From NCBI GenBank assembly GCA_035913415.1, contig JAMIIV010000219.1:1-15898 (forward strand): a stretch of DNA of 15,898 nt. The letters are read 5' to 3'. The notes below the pieces were generated by a model. The model was not told where the DNA came from. It saw nothing but the letters and a program-made list of their open reading frames with translations, and ran no database searches. Position numbers and translations under genes: made by a program. This DNA comes from UBA5070 sp035913415. GTDB taxonomy: Bacteria; Fibrobacterota; Fibrobacteria; UBA5070. Positions 7,649-14,458 of the stretch are shown here, one piece after another; the first letter of the stretch is position 1, and each line of letters opens with the position of its first letter.

Positions 7649-9147
7649 CCGCTCGTCCGTACCGTGCCGTCGGACGACCGCACCATCCGTCGACGTCCTC
7701 CGCCCGCATCGTGCAGATCCACTTGCAGGGGCATCTTGCCGGGCAGGTTGTGGGTGGCGCAACTCATGCAGGGGTCGTAGGAGCGGAAGGCCATTTCGAC
7801 CATGTTCAGCAGGCCGTCGTCCACCACGCCGCCCTTGATGTGGGCCTTGGCCGCGCTCTGGATGTTCATGCTCATGGCCGCCACGTTGGCGAGGCTGGCC
7901 ACCACCAGGTTCGCGCCCGTGATCATGCCGTTGGCGTCCGACGTGTAGTGGTGGATGAGCGTCCCGCGGGGAGCCTCCACCACGCCCACCCCTTCGCGCG
8001 GGGTGTTCAAGTCCATGTTGCGGATCTCGGGAGACAGGAACTCCTCGTGTTCGACAATTTCCGCCAATCGCTCGGCGTTGTTCATGACCTCGACCAGGCG
8101 AGCCCAGTGGTTGGCCAGCACCGAATGCACCATGCCTCCGCCGAAGGCCTGTTCGTAGGCCTCGCGAGCCTCCTGGGCCAGGGGCGTGGACATGCGGCTG
8201 GACACGTTCATGCGCGCGACCGGAGCCACCCGGTACATGCCGGAATCCGGTCCGTCGACGAACCCCTTCCAGCCCACTTCGCGCAGGTAGGGGAACTTGA
8301 CGTAGGTCCAGGGCTCCACGTGTTCGGCGACCACCGACGCGTAGTCGGCGGGTTCGAACACCCGGAATTCGCGCCCCGAGGGATCGACCACGCGTACCTT
8401 GCCCTCGATCAGGCTGGATCGGCCCTGGTCGTCGACCAGCCCCATGTGGTAGGTCTCGCAACGGTAGACGTCGCCCAGGAGAAGTGCGCGATAGGCAGGT
8501 TCGTTCCACACCAGCTTGTCGAACACCTCGAGCGTGAAGCGCGCGAAGGCCACGGCGTCGCGAGCGAACACCCGCAGGTCGTCGCGGATCTCGGGGGTCA
8601 TGCGCTTGGAGACGCCGCCCGGCAAACCCAGCACGGGGTGGATGGCCCGCCCCGCGATGCGATCGATGAGCACCCGGGCGCGTTTGCGGATGGCGATGAC
8701 CTCGCGACCCGTCTCGACACCCACCTTGTCGACCACTCCCAGGATGTTCCTCTGCTCCTTCGGAGCGGTCGGCCCCACCACGAAATCGGGCCCGCCGAGG
8801 AAGTAGAAGTGCAGCAGATGGTCTTCGAAGAAGTGCAGGTTGTAGTAGGTCTCGCGGATCACCTTGGCCGCCGTGGTGGGCTCCACCCTAAACAGCGCAT
8901 CCAGGGCGCGCGTCGCGGCCATGTGGTGGGCGCCCGGGCACACCCCGCAGATGCGACTGGTGATCTGGGGCATCTCCTCGGCGGGCCGCCCCTCCACGAA
9001 CTTCTCGAAACCGCGCAGGTCGGGAAGCTGCAGATAGGCCTTGTCGACGTCTCCGGCCTCGTCGAGGAAGATCTCGATGCGGCCGTGGCCTTCCAGACGG
9101 GTGATGGGATCGATCGAGATGCGGCGCCCTTTGACATTTTCCGTCAC
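7645..9147 (-). CDS. mvhA: [NiFe]-hydrogenase large subunit, group 3c-like (MvhA)
   Basis: This is the catalytic subunit, 500 residues as a precursor, that holds the Ni-Fe site for reversible H2 cleavage. The N-terminal ligand motif is RICGVCPGAHH (residues 65-75, cysteines 67 and 70). The C-terminal one is DPCMSCATH (458-466, cysteines 460 and 463). EAPRGTLIHHY (391-401) is typical of group 3 enzymes. After His466 a 34-residue tail remains, which the maturation protease encoded in the same operon would remove once nickel is inserted. The start is GTG at 9147, forming GTGA with the small-subunit stop, with AGGAGG at 9155-9160 seven bases upstream. There is no export signal on either subunit, so the enzyme is cytoplasmic. 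Assignment to 3c rather than another soluble group rests on the adjacent mvhG, mvhD and hdrA. Confidence 0.95.
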   Translation of the reverse strand: MTENVKGRRISIDPITRLEGHGRIEIFLDEAGDVDKAYLQLPDLRGFEKFVEGRPAEEMPQITSRICGVCPGAHHMAATRALDALFRVEPTTAAKVIRETYYNLHFFEDHLLHFYFLGGPDFVVGPTAPKEQRNILGVVDKVGVETGREVIAIRKRARVLIDRIAGRAIHPVLGLPGGVSKRMTPEIRDDLRVFARDAVAFARFTLEVFDKLVWNEPAYRALLLGDVYRCETYHMGLVDDQGRSSLIEGKVRVVDPSGREFRVFEPADYASVVAEHVEPWTYVKFPYLREVGWKGFVDGPDSGMYRVAPVARMNVSSRMSTPLAQEAREAYEQAFGGGMVHSVLANHWARLVEVMNNAERLAEIVEHEEFLSPEIRNMDLNTPREGVGVVEAPRGTLIHHYTSDANGMITGANLVVASLANVAAMSMNIQSAAKAHIKGGVVDDGLLNMVEMAFRSYDPCMSCATHNLPGKMPLQVDLHDAGGGRRRMVRSSDGTVRTSG

Positions 9148-10118
9148 GACGGATCCTCCTCTCGGCGCGAGCCGAGCAGCGAGCTGGAAAGGGAATATCG
9201 GTAGAAGGTTCCCGCGGGGTCGGGGATGCTCTCCACCGCCGCGCGCACTTGGTCCTCGGTTTCGCCCTGCAGGATGGCTCCCATCGCCGACACCATGCGC
9301 ATGCCCTGGTCGCCGCCGGCGGCGGCTCCGAGACACCCGGTGCAGGGCATGTTCCCTTCCACGCAGGGTGAACCGCAGCCGTCGCGGGTGGCGGGCCCCA
9401 TGCACACGATGCCCTGGGCCAAGAAGCAGGTGTCGGGGTCGGCTTGCACGTGCAGGATGCGCCGGAAAGCCTGGAACTCCAGGCTCGCGGGTTTGGACGC
9501 GTTGCGTGCACACGAGCGGCACAGGGCCATGTCGGGAAGCAGTACGGAACCAGGGCCGGGAAGATCCCCTAACAGGATCCGTCGCAGAGCGTCGGCGACC
9601 ATGTCCCCGTTGGGGGAACACCCAGGCAGGTAGTGGTCCACCTTCACGACGTCGTCGAGCTTCCGCACGGTTTCGTAGAAGGCGGGAAGCTCCAGCTCGT
9701 GCCCGTGTTCGGTGCACGAACGCACCAGGGGCACGACGCCCTCGGGATTGACGTTGGTGGGGCCCGGACCGTAGACCCGCTCGAAGATGGAGGCGCGGTC
9801 GGAGAGGTTGGCCAGGGCCGGGATGCCTCCGAAACAGGCGCAGGAACCGAACGCCACCACCATCGCCGACTTGCGCCGCAGCAGGTGGCACATCTCCTCC
9901 TGCTCGGAGGTGCGCACCGCCCCGTTGATCAGGCTGACGGCGATCTCCCCGTCTGCCAGGGCCTCGACGTCCGCGCGCTTGAAGTCCATCGCGCACGGCC
10001 AGAACACGAAGTCCACGAGTTCCCGGACCGCCAACACGCGTTCCTCGAGGTCCACGATCGCTTCGTCGCAACCGCCGCAGGCGCTGCACCAATACACGGC
10101 CACCTTAGGCTTGGACAT
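9144..10118 (-). CDS. mvhG: [NiFe]-hydrogenase small subunit, group 3c-like (MvhG)
   Basis: This 324-residue iron-sulfur subunit relays electrons between the Ni-Fe site and MvhD. The proximal-cluster cysteines are visible at CSACGGC (residues 11-17), GSCACFGG (92-98) and LPGCSPNGD (164-172). Further cluster ligands lie in LCRSC (199-203) and in the cysteine-rich C-terminal part (Cys239, 248, 252, 259 and 262). There is no twin-arginine signal peptide and no membrane anchor, as expected for cytoplasmic group 3 enzymes. The ATG at 10118 has AGAGG seven bases upstream and overlaps mvhD by 14 bases. Its last four bases overlap the mvhA start. The family is related to the F420-non-reducing hydrogenase small subunit of methanogens. 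Confidence 0.95.
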   Translation of the reverse strand: MSKPKVAVYWCSACGGCDEAIVDLEERVLAVRELVDFVFWPCAMDFKRADVEALADGEIAVSLINGAVRTSEQEEMCHLLRRKSAMVVAFGSCACFGGIPALANLSDRASIFERVYGPGPTNVNPEGVVPLVRSCTEHGHELELPAFYETVRKLDDVVKVDHYLPGCSPNGDMVADALRRILLGDLPGPGSVLLPDMALCRSCARNASKPASLEFQAFRRILHVQADPDTCFLAQGIVCMGPATRDGCGSPCVEGNMPCTGCLGAAAGGDQGMRMVSAMGAILQGETEDQVRAAVESIPDPAGTFYRYSLSSSLLGSRREEDPS

Positions 10119-10548
10119 ACGCCACCTCTTTCGGCACGCATCCCCGGATGCGCAACGGCCCCAAGGCCCTGACGGTCTCGGTCATGTCCGTGGTGACCTC
10201 CTGGAACTTCTTGCCTTCGCCGGCCGCGACCCATTCCAGGCGGAAACGTGCCGGCTCGATGCCCAACTGCCCGAGCAGCGTCTCGAAAAGGCGGAAGCGG
10301 CGCAACGTCTTGTGGTTGCCGTTGCGGTAGTGGCAGTTGCCGGGGTGGCAGCCCATCACCATCACGCCGTCCGCACCTTCGCGGAACGCCGCGGCGACAT
10401 GTTCGGGGTCCACGCGGCCACTGCACATGACCCGCACCATCCGCACGTTTGCGGGATAGGCCATCTTCTGGCCACCGGCGGAATCGGCGCCGCCGTAGGA
10501 ACACCAGTTGCACACGAAGGCCACGATGTCCGGTTCGAACTCAGGCAT
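10105..10548 (-). CDS. mvhD: Hydrogenase iron-sulfur subunit MvhD (electron transfer to HdrA)
   Basis: This 147-residue protein is a small iron-sulfur carrier that links the hydrogenase to HdrA in the Mvh-Hdr complex. It matches the family along its length: CNWCSYGGAD (residues 13-22), YPANVRMVRVMCSGRVDP (31-48), GADGVMVMGCHPGNCHYRNGN (split around Cys67 and Cys72), then a helical tail ending near the family's EG-x2-F motif. Cysteines 13, 16, 42, 67 and 72 are candidate ligands; in structures of the methanogen complex MvhD carries a [2Fe-2S] cluster. The ATG at 10548 overlaps the hdrA end by 8 bases and has GGGAG upstream. Its position between hdrA and mvhG is the typical order and strongly supports an HdrA-linked hydrogenase. 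Confidence 0.95.
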   Translation of the reverse strand: MPEFEPDIVAFVCNWCSYGGADSAGGQKMAYPANVRMVRVMCSGRVDPEHVAAAFREGADGVMVMGCHPGNCHYRNGNHKTLRRFRLFETLLGQLGIEPARFRLEWVAAGEGKKFQEVTTDMTETVRALGPLRIRGCVPKEVAYVQA

Positions 10549-12487
10549 GGAGCACTCCCTTCACTTCTTCCAGGATCTGGGCATCGGTGAACTGCACCGA
10601 TTCGATGGCGCCGCTGGGGCAGGTGCTGGCGCAGGTTCCACACCCGCGGCACAGGGCCTCGTTGACCACCGACACGCGGTCTTGGGCGTTCCATCCAATC
10701 GCCTTGTACGGACAACTGGACACGCACAAACGGCAACCCGAGCAGCGGGTCGGATCGATGCGCGAGACCAGGGCCTCCAGCTCGACGGTGCGCCCCGGCA
10801 CCAGTCGGCTCAGGATGCGTCCCACCGCCGCCTGGGCCATCACGATGGATTCCGGCGCATGGGCAGGGCGCACACACGACCCCGCCACGTGGATGCCTTC
10901 GACGACGGATCCTGTCTGGTTCAGGACCGCGTGGTCGCTCTTGAAAAACCCGTCGACATCGAGGTCGAGGTTCAGGCGTGTCGCGAAGGCGCGGGTCGCG
11001 GCACCGGGTTTCAGTCCGGTGGCCAGGACCACCAGATCCACCTCGAGGTCATCGAGCCCGTCGGGAAGGCGCACGACCAGGCGGCCGTCGGGCAGATCCT
11101 CGATCCGCACCTGGTCCAGATGGGCGCATCGCACCAGCGTGGCACCCTGCGATTGGACCTTGGTGCGCAGATTCTCCGATGCCGCGCCGGGCAGCACCAG
11201 GCGGTCGTGGATGTTCCAGACCTTGGCCTGGGGCAGCAGGTGGTGCACGGTTTCGGCAACGCCCAGCGCGTTCACGCAGCACACCCCAGAGCAGTAGTCC
11301 AATCCCCCTTCGCACAGCGATCCGGCGCAGTGCAAAATGGCCACCGTAGCGGGTTCCCGTCCATCGCGTGTGCGCAGGACTTTTCCCGTCGGCCCGTTCG
11401 ATGCGGCCAGGCGCTCCATCTCGGCATGCGTGAGCACGTTGCGACGCCCGTCCCAACCCAGCCGCGCGATGTCCGAGGGCACATGGACCTCGGCCCCGAT
11501 GGCCAGCACGACGGCACCGCAGGGAATCTCGAGGATCTCGTCCTGCTGCGTGAAATCGATCGCCTCGAACGGACAATTTTCGACACACGCGTTGCACTCC
11601 TGCCCCGAGAGGTGCAGGCAGGCCTGGTCGTCGATCGCCGCGGCCAGGGGCTCCGACCCCGGGAAGAGTGTGAAGATGGCCTTGCGCTCGCCCATGCCCA
11701 AGTGGAAAGGGCTGGTCACCGAAACGGGGCAAGGCTCGAAGCAGCCTTCGCACCCGATGCAGGCGTCGGTGACGTAACGCGCCTTGCGGCGCGCCACTAC
11801 GGTGAAGTTGCCGGAGAATCCCAGGATGTCGGTGACCGTCGCCCCCGAGACCACGGTGATGGACGGATGCTCCCGCACCTCTGACAGACGCGGAGCCAAC
11901 AGGCAGGGCGAACATTCCCCCAGGGGGGCCAGTTCTTCCACCTTGATCATCTCGCCGCCCAGCGAGATCTCCTTCTCCACCAGCGTGACCTGCCGTCCCG
12001 CCTCGGCGGCCTGGAGCGCGGCCTCGATTCCCGCGATGCCTCCTCCGATCACCACCACGTCGGTGCGAACTTCCATGCGCGGCCGCACCAGATCGACGTT
12101 CAGCGGAACGCGCCGCAAAGCCGCCTTCACCAGTTGTTTGGCTTTTTCCAGAGCCTGTTGTGGATCGGGTGTCACCCAGGCGCAGTGCTCGCGCACGTTG
12201 GCCATGCACACGCGTCCGCCGTTGATTCCCGCTTCGGACACGCAGTCCTCGAAGGTCTTCTGGTGCAGGCGCGGAGAACACGCAGCCACCACGGCCTGCG
12301 CCGCAGCGCCCTCTCGCAGCGTCTGGCTCACGAATTCCTTGCCCGTGGGGGCGCACAGGTAGTCGTGGATGCCGACGCTCTCCACTCCCTCCTGCTGGCG
12401 TACCCAGACCTCGAGGGCCTCGAGGTCGAGGTGGTCGGACACGTTGCCGCCGCAGCGGCAAAGAAACACCGCACTACCCTTGGCCAT
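10541..12487 (-). CDS. hdrA: HdrA-like FAD/iron-sulfur electron-bifurcating subunit
   Basis: This 648-residue protein has the full canonical HdrA plan. An N-terminal domain contains FLCRCGGNV (8-16), Cys45 and AACSPRLH (68-75). An FAD-binding GGGIAGIEAA (148-157) is followed by VEKEISLGGEM (170-180) and CSPCLLAPRL (192-201). An inserted ferredoxin-like region has cysteines 243/246/249/253 and 290/298/301/305, and YCSGVCC lies at 399-404 region. Two C-terminal [4Fe-4S] motifs have Cys582/585/588/592 and 613/616/619/623. In methanogens this flavin bifurcates electrons from H2 between ferredoxin and, through HdrBC, heterodisulfide. No HdrB or HdrC is encoded in this window, so the second acceptor is unknown. 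The ATG at 12487 has GAGAGGG upstream and overlaps the protease gene by 14 bases. Function in bifurcation is inferred from the family. Confidence 0.93.
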   Translation of the reverse strand: MAKGSAVFLCRCGGNVSDHLDLEALEVWVRQQEGVESVGIHDYLCAPTGKEFVSQTLREGAAAQAVVAACSPRLHQKTFEDCVSEAGINGGRVCMANVREHCAWVTPDPQQALEKAKQLVKAALRRVPLNVDLVRPRMEVRTDVVVIGGGIAGIEAALQAAEAGRQVTLVEKEISLGGEMIKVEELAPLGECSPCLLAPRLSEVREHPSITVVSGATVTDILGFSGNFTVVARRKARYVTDACIGCEGCFEPCPVSVTSPFHLGMGERKAIFTLFPGSEPLAAAIDDQACLHLSGQECNACVENCPFEAIDFTQQDEILEIPCGAVVLAIGAEVHVPSDIARLGWDGRRNVLTHAEMERLAASNGPTGKVLRTRDGREPATVAILHCAGSLCEGGLDYCSGVCCVNALGVAETVHHLLPQAKVWNIHDRLVLPGAASENLRTKVQSQGATLVRCAHLDQVRIEDLPDGRLVVRLPDGLDDLEVDLVVLATGLKPGAATRAFATRLNLDLDVDGFFKSDHAVLNQTGSVVEGIHVAGSCVRPAHAPESIVMAQAAVGRILSRLVPGRTVELEALVSRIDPTRCSGCRLCVSSCPYKAIGWNAQDRVSVVNEALCRGCGTCASTCPSGAIESVQFTDAQILEEVKGVLHA

Positions 12488-12974
12488 GTTCCCTCTCCCA
12501 GGAAAGAAGGGTCCGCTCGAGGCGACCCACGATGGAAGGCATCCGCACCAGGATCTCCGGATTCGGAGCCTCCCGGAACGTGGTGAAATCACGCCCCACG
12601 ATGCCCAGGATCTCCAAGCGCCGCGGCATCGCGTAGCCCAGCTCCAAACCCGCGCGAACCACCGTCGCCAGGTTGAGTCCGTGGGTGTCGACCAGCCGCG
12701 GCTGGCGCGTGCGATCGAGGTCCGTCAGGTGGTACTCGACCAGATCTCCGGGCTCGCTGTCGGGATCGGGGACGGCGTCCAGCACCAGGACGCGTTCGCG
12801 ATCGGCCAACTCGGGAAGCAGATCCATGCCGCCCGAATAGTTCACGACAAATTCCGTCATAGTGGTGCGAGATCCCTCGCCCAGGAGTTCGACGGCCACC
12901 AGCGCGGCCGAATCGTCGCAAAGCAACGGATTTCCCAGGGCGATCACGGCGTAGGGCTTGCGGAGCTCGTTCAT
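12474..12974 (-). CDS. Hydrogenase maturation endopeptidase (HyaD/HybD/HycI family)
   Basis: This 166-residue protease of the M52 family cleaves the C-terminal tail of the hydrogenase large subunit after nickel insertion. It shows GNPLLCDD (residues 14-21) and VLVLDAV (62-68, Asp66). VDTHGL (95-100) contains His98, the equivalent of the metal-binding histidine in HybD. Together with an acidic residue of the first motif these form the nickel-sensing site. The ATG at 12974 overlaps the hypB stop as ATGA, so an in-frame upstream extension to 13073 is rejected. Its natural substrate is almost certainly the MvhA precursor encoded four genes downstream, whose tail follows DPCMSCATH. The subfamily symbol is left open. 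Confidence 0.92.
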   Translation of the reverse strand: MNELRKPYAVIALGNPLLCDDSAALVAVELLGEGSRTTMTEFVVNYSGGMDLLPELADRERVLVLDAVPDPDSEPGDLVEYHLTDLDRTRQPRLVDTHGLNLATVVRAGLELGYAMPRRLEILGIVGRDFTTFREAPNPEILVRMPSIVGRLERTLLSWEREHGQG

Positions 12975-13666
12975 GGGATCTCGCCCAGGAACGCGGCTTC
13001 CAGGGTGTCCATCCCTTCGCCGGTGCGAGCCGAAACGCGCAGGCAGCGCACCCGGGGCTGCAGTTGGCGGCATTCTTCCTCGGCGCGCTCCGGATCGAAG
13101 TCCAGATGGGGCAACAGGTCCGTCTTGGTCAGCACCATGGTCCCGGCTCGCGAGAAGATGGAGGGATACTTCAGCACCTTGTCGTCGCCTTCGGCCACCG
13201 AGAGCAGGACGATCTTCTCGTCTTCACCGAGGTCGTAGGACGCCGGGCACACCAGGTTTCCCACGTTTTCGATCACCAACAGGCGGAGGTCGTCCCAACG
13301 CAGCCCCTCGAGTTGTTCACCCACCGCGCGCGCATCCAGATGGCAGGCGCCATCGGTCTCGATCTGGACCGCCTGGCATCCGGCTTCGCGGATGCGCACG
13401 GCATCGCGATCGGTGCTCAAGTCGCCCACGATGACCGCCATGGCCCCGCCCATGCGGCGGGCCAAGGCTTGCAGCAGGGTGGTCTTGCCGCTGCCCGGCG
13501 ACGAAATCAGGTTGACCACACGCACCCCTTTCTGGGCGAAATACGTGCGGTTGGCTTCGGCGTGATCCATGTTCAGGCGCAACACCGGAACATCCATGGA
13601 AATGCGCCGGAGGTTCGGATTGCGTACCAGGATTCCGACGCTCTCGCATCCGCAGTCGTCACACAT
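12971..13666 (-). CDS. hypB: Nickel-incorporating GTPase HypB
   Basis: HypB, 231 residues, is a G3E GTPase that with HypA delivers nickel to the large subunit. The N-terminus MCDDCGC (residues 1-7) matches the CxxCGC high-affinity nickel site known from Escherichia coli. There is no polyhistidine stretch, so it probably is not a storage form. Walker A is SSPGSGKTT (55-63). The GTPase-domain metal site is GACHLDA, with Cys108 and His109. IENVGNLVCPASYDLGE and SVAEGDDKVLKYP follow, and TKTDLLPHLDFD is the base-recognition region, with TKTD in place of NKxD. The ATG at 13666 overlaps hypA by 8 bases and has GGAGG upstream. All expected catalytic elements are present. Confidence 0.97.
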   Translation of the reverse strand: MCDDCGCESVGILVRNPNLRRISMDVPVLRLNMDHAEANRTYFAQKGVRVVNLISSPGSGKTTLLQALARRMGGAMAVIVGDLSTDRDAVRIREAGCQAVQIETDGACHLDARAVGEQLEGLRWDDLRLLVIENVGNLVCPASYDLGEDEKIVLLSVAEGDDKVLKYPSIFSRAGTMVLTKTDLLPHLDFDPERAEEECRQLQPRVRCLRVSARTGEGMDTLEAAFLGEIP

Positions 13667-14012
13667 GGGCCGTTTCCTCCACCATCAGGGCGCCCACCAA
13701 ACGCATTTCGTCACCGGAAAGCACCGTGCGGCGATGGGCTCCGCACCGAGGGCACGAGTCAAACACATCATCGGAGGACCACCGCTCGGAGCAGGCCTCG
13801 CACAACAACAGGACCGGCACGCGATGGATGCGCAAGGTGGGCGATCCGAAGCCACGTTCGCGGGCCACCACCGGAAAGCAGAAGTCGAGCGCTTCGGGAT
13901 GGACTCCCGAAAGCGGACCGATTTCCAGTTCGACTTCGGAGAGCAGACCGGGAACGCCCATCTCGGCCTCGAGGAGGTCGAGGATGTCTTGAGCGATGGA
14001 AACCTCGTGCAC
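13659..14012 (-). CDS. hypA: Hydrogenase nickel-insertion protein HypA
   Basis: HypA, 117 residues, is the small zinc protein that partners HypB in nickel delivery. I place the start at GTG 14012 because it gives MHEVSIAQDI, the family N-terminus whose His2 binds nickel. An upstream in-frame ATG at 14228 would add 72 unrelated residues and overlap the tusA-like gene. No strong Shine-Dalgarno sequence precedes the GTG; translation may depend on the upstream gene, whose stop is 29 bases away. The structural zinc site is Cys71/74/87/90, arranged C-x2-C-x12-C-x2-C. The GFGSPTLRIHRVPVLLLC segment leads into it. Length is typical for the family. Confidence 0.95.
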   Translation of the reverse strand: MHEVSIAQDILDLLEAEMGVPGLLSEVELEIGPLSGVHPEALDFCFPVVARERGFGSPTLRIHRVPVLLLCEACSERWSSDDVFDSCPRCGAHRRTVLSGDEMRLVGALMVEETAHV

Positions 14013-14041
14013 GGGGGGGAATCCGAGGAGGGTGTACGGGA

Positions 14042-14263
14042 TCAGAACAGGATCTGGATCCGTTTGGCGTCGCCTTCGGGTTTCACCCACAGCAACGTCT
14101 TCTTGGCCCGTTCGCACCAAGCACGCACATCGGCTTCGAAGGTGGAACAGTCGGCCACCACCTCCAGGATGTCGCCGGGCTTCATCTTCACGGACATCGC
14201 GGTCACCTTGAGCGTGGGCTGCGGGCACTTGAGGCCCTTGGCATCGAGAACGGTGGTTGCCAT
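14042..14263 (-). CDS. tusA: TusA/SirA-family sulfur carrier protein
   Basis: This 73-residue protein has the TusA fold signature GLKCPQP (residues 10-16) with the persulfide-carrying Cys13. KMKPGDILEVVADC follows, and the C-terminal strand ends in KRIQILF. Cysteines 39 and 50 are additional; the segment TFEADVRAWCERAKKTLLW distinguishes it from the short Escherichia coli-type tRNA-thiolation TusA. The ATG at 14263 is fixed by AGGAGG at 14271-14276 with a 7-base gap; an ATG 90 bases upstream lacks such support. It is the first gene of the hydrogenase operon, 29 bases ahead of hypA. TusA proteins carry sulfur for tRNA modification, molybdenum cofactor or dissimilatory sulfur metabolism. Which of these applies here, or whether it serves iron-sulfur or sulfur-linked H2 metabolism, is unknown. 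Confidence 0.88.
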   Translation of the reverse strand: MATTVLDAKGLKCPQPTLKVTAMSVKMKPGDILEVVADCSTFEADVRAWCERAKKTLLWVKPEGDAKRIQILF

Positions 14264-14270
14264 GGCGGCT

Positions 14271-14276
14271 CCTCCT
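14271..14276 (-). promoter_or_regulatory. Shine-Dalgarno sequence of tusA-like gene
   Basis: AGGAGG on the minus strand lies 7 bases before the ATG at 14263. It fixes the first coding base of the hydrogenase operon and rules out the longer upstream start. Confidence 0.8.
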
Positions 14277-14362
14277 GGAACTCTGCGGGAATGTGAGGGA
14301 ATTGGCGGGACAAAGAGGGATCCGAGATCGTCCTGGCGGGAGTCCCGGAACACGATGGCCCC

Positions 14363-14376
14363 TTGCTCTACATCAA
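14363..14376. promoter_or_regulatory. FNR/CRP-type palindrome in the divergent control region
   Basis: On the minus strand the sequence reads TTGAT-GTAG-AGCAA, matching 9 of the 10 fixed positions of the FNR consensus TTGAT-N4-ATCAA. It lies between the hydrogenase operon (leftward) and the nickel S component (rightward). Its centre is about 46 bases upstream of the likely transcription start of the rightward promoter, close to but not exactly the classical activating position. An FNR-like regulator sensing low oxygen would make biological sense for a hydrogenase. No regulator gene is in the window, so this is inference from the motif. Confidence 0.5.
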
Positions 14377-14380
14377 ACCA

Positions 14381-14409
14381 TTGCAGGATCGATTAGTCCA
14401 GTGGATAAT
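14381..14409 (+). promoter_or_regulatory. Candidate sigma-70-type promoter for cbiM
   Basis: TTGCAG (14381-14386) and GATAAT (14404-14409) are separated by exactly 17 bases. The -10 box matches TATAAT at five of six positions; the -35 matches TTGACA at only three. This AT-richer patch is unusual in the local GC-rich sequence. It would give a leader of about 40 bases before the GTG at 14459. No equally good promoter for the leftward operon was found. Confidence 0.4.
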
Positions 14410-14446
14410 GGCAAAACAATCCCCTGCCTCCCCTCTCCCCCTCCCC

Positions 14447-14451
14447 AGGAG
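14447..14451 (+). promoter_or_regulatory. Shine-Dalgarno sequence deciding the cbiM start
   Basis: AGGAG ends 7 bases before the GTG at 14459. It supports this start over the in-frame ATGs at 14363 and 14408, which lack comparable sites and would bury the metal-binding N-terminus. Confidence 0.75.
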
Positions 14452-14458
14452 CCTGCGC

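Noticed and set aside
5432..7780. 782-codon plus-strand open frame opposite hypF
   Set aside because: It is antisense to a gene with complete HypF motifs. Its product has no domain and is rich in Gly, Gln, Arg and His, as expected for a shadow frame in high-GC DNA.
7084..9204. 706-codon plus-strand open frame opposite hypF and mvhA
   Set aside because: It lies opposite two well-supported genes, has arginine-rich low-complexity sequence at its start and no recognisable motif.
10508..11884. 458-codon plus-strand open frame opposite hdrA
   Set aside because: It is a shadow of hdrA, whose cysteine motifs and FAD site are intact on the other strand.
14340..14400. Sigma-54 promoter for the hydrogenase operon
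   Set aside because: The nearest GG...GC pairs on both strands have the wrong spacing (6 or 11 bases instead of 10).
14264..14458. NiCo or cobalamin riboswitch upstream of cbiM
   Set aside because: The likely leader is only about 40 bases, and I see no conserved riboswitch core such as a B12-box in either direction.
14363..14458. Longer start for the CbiM-like protein at 14363 or 14408
   Set aside because: It would place 32 or 17 non-family residues before the MHLPD metal-binding N-terminus, whereas GTG 14459 has a well-spaced AGGAG.
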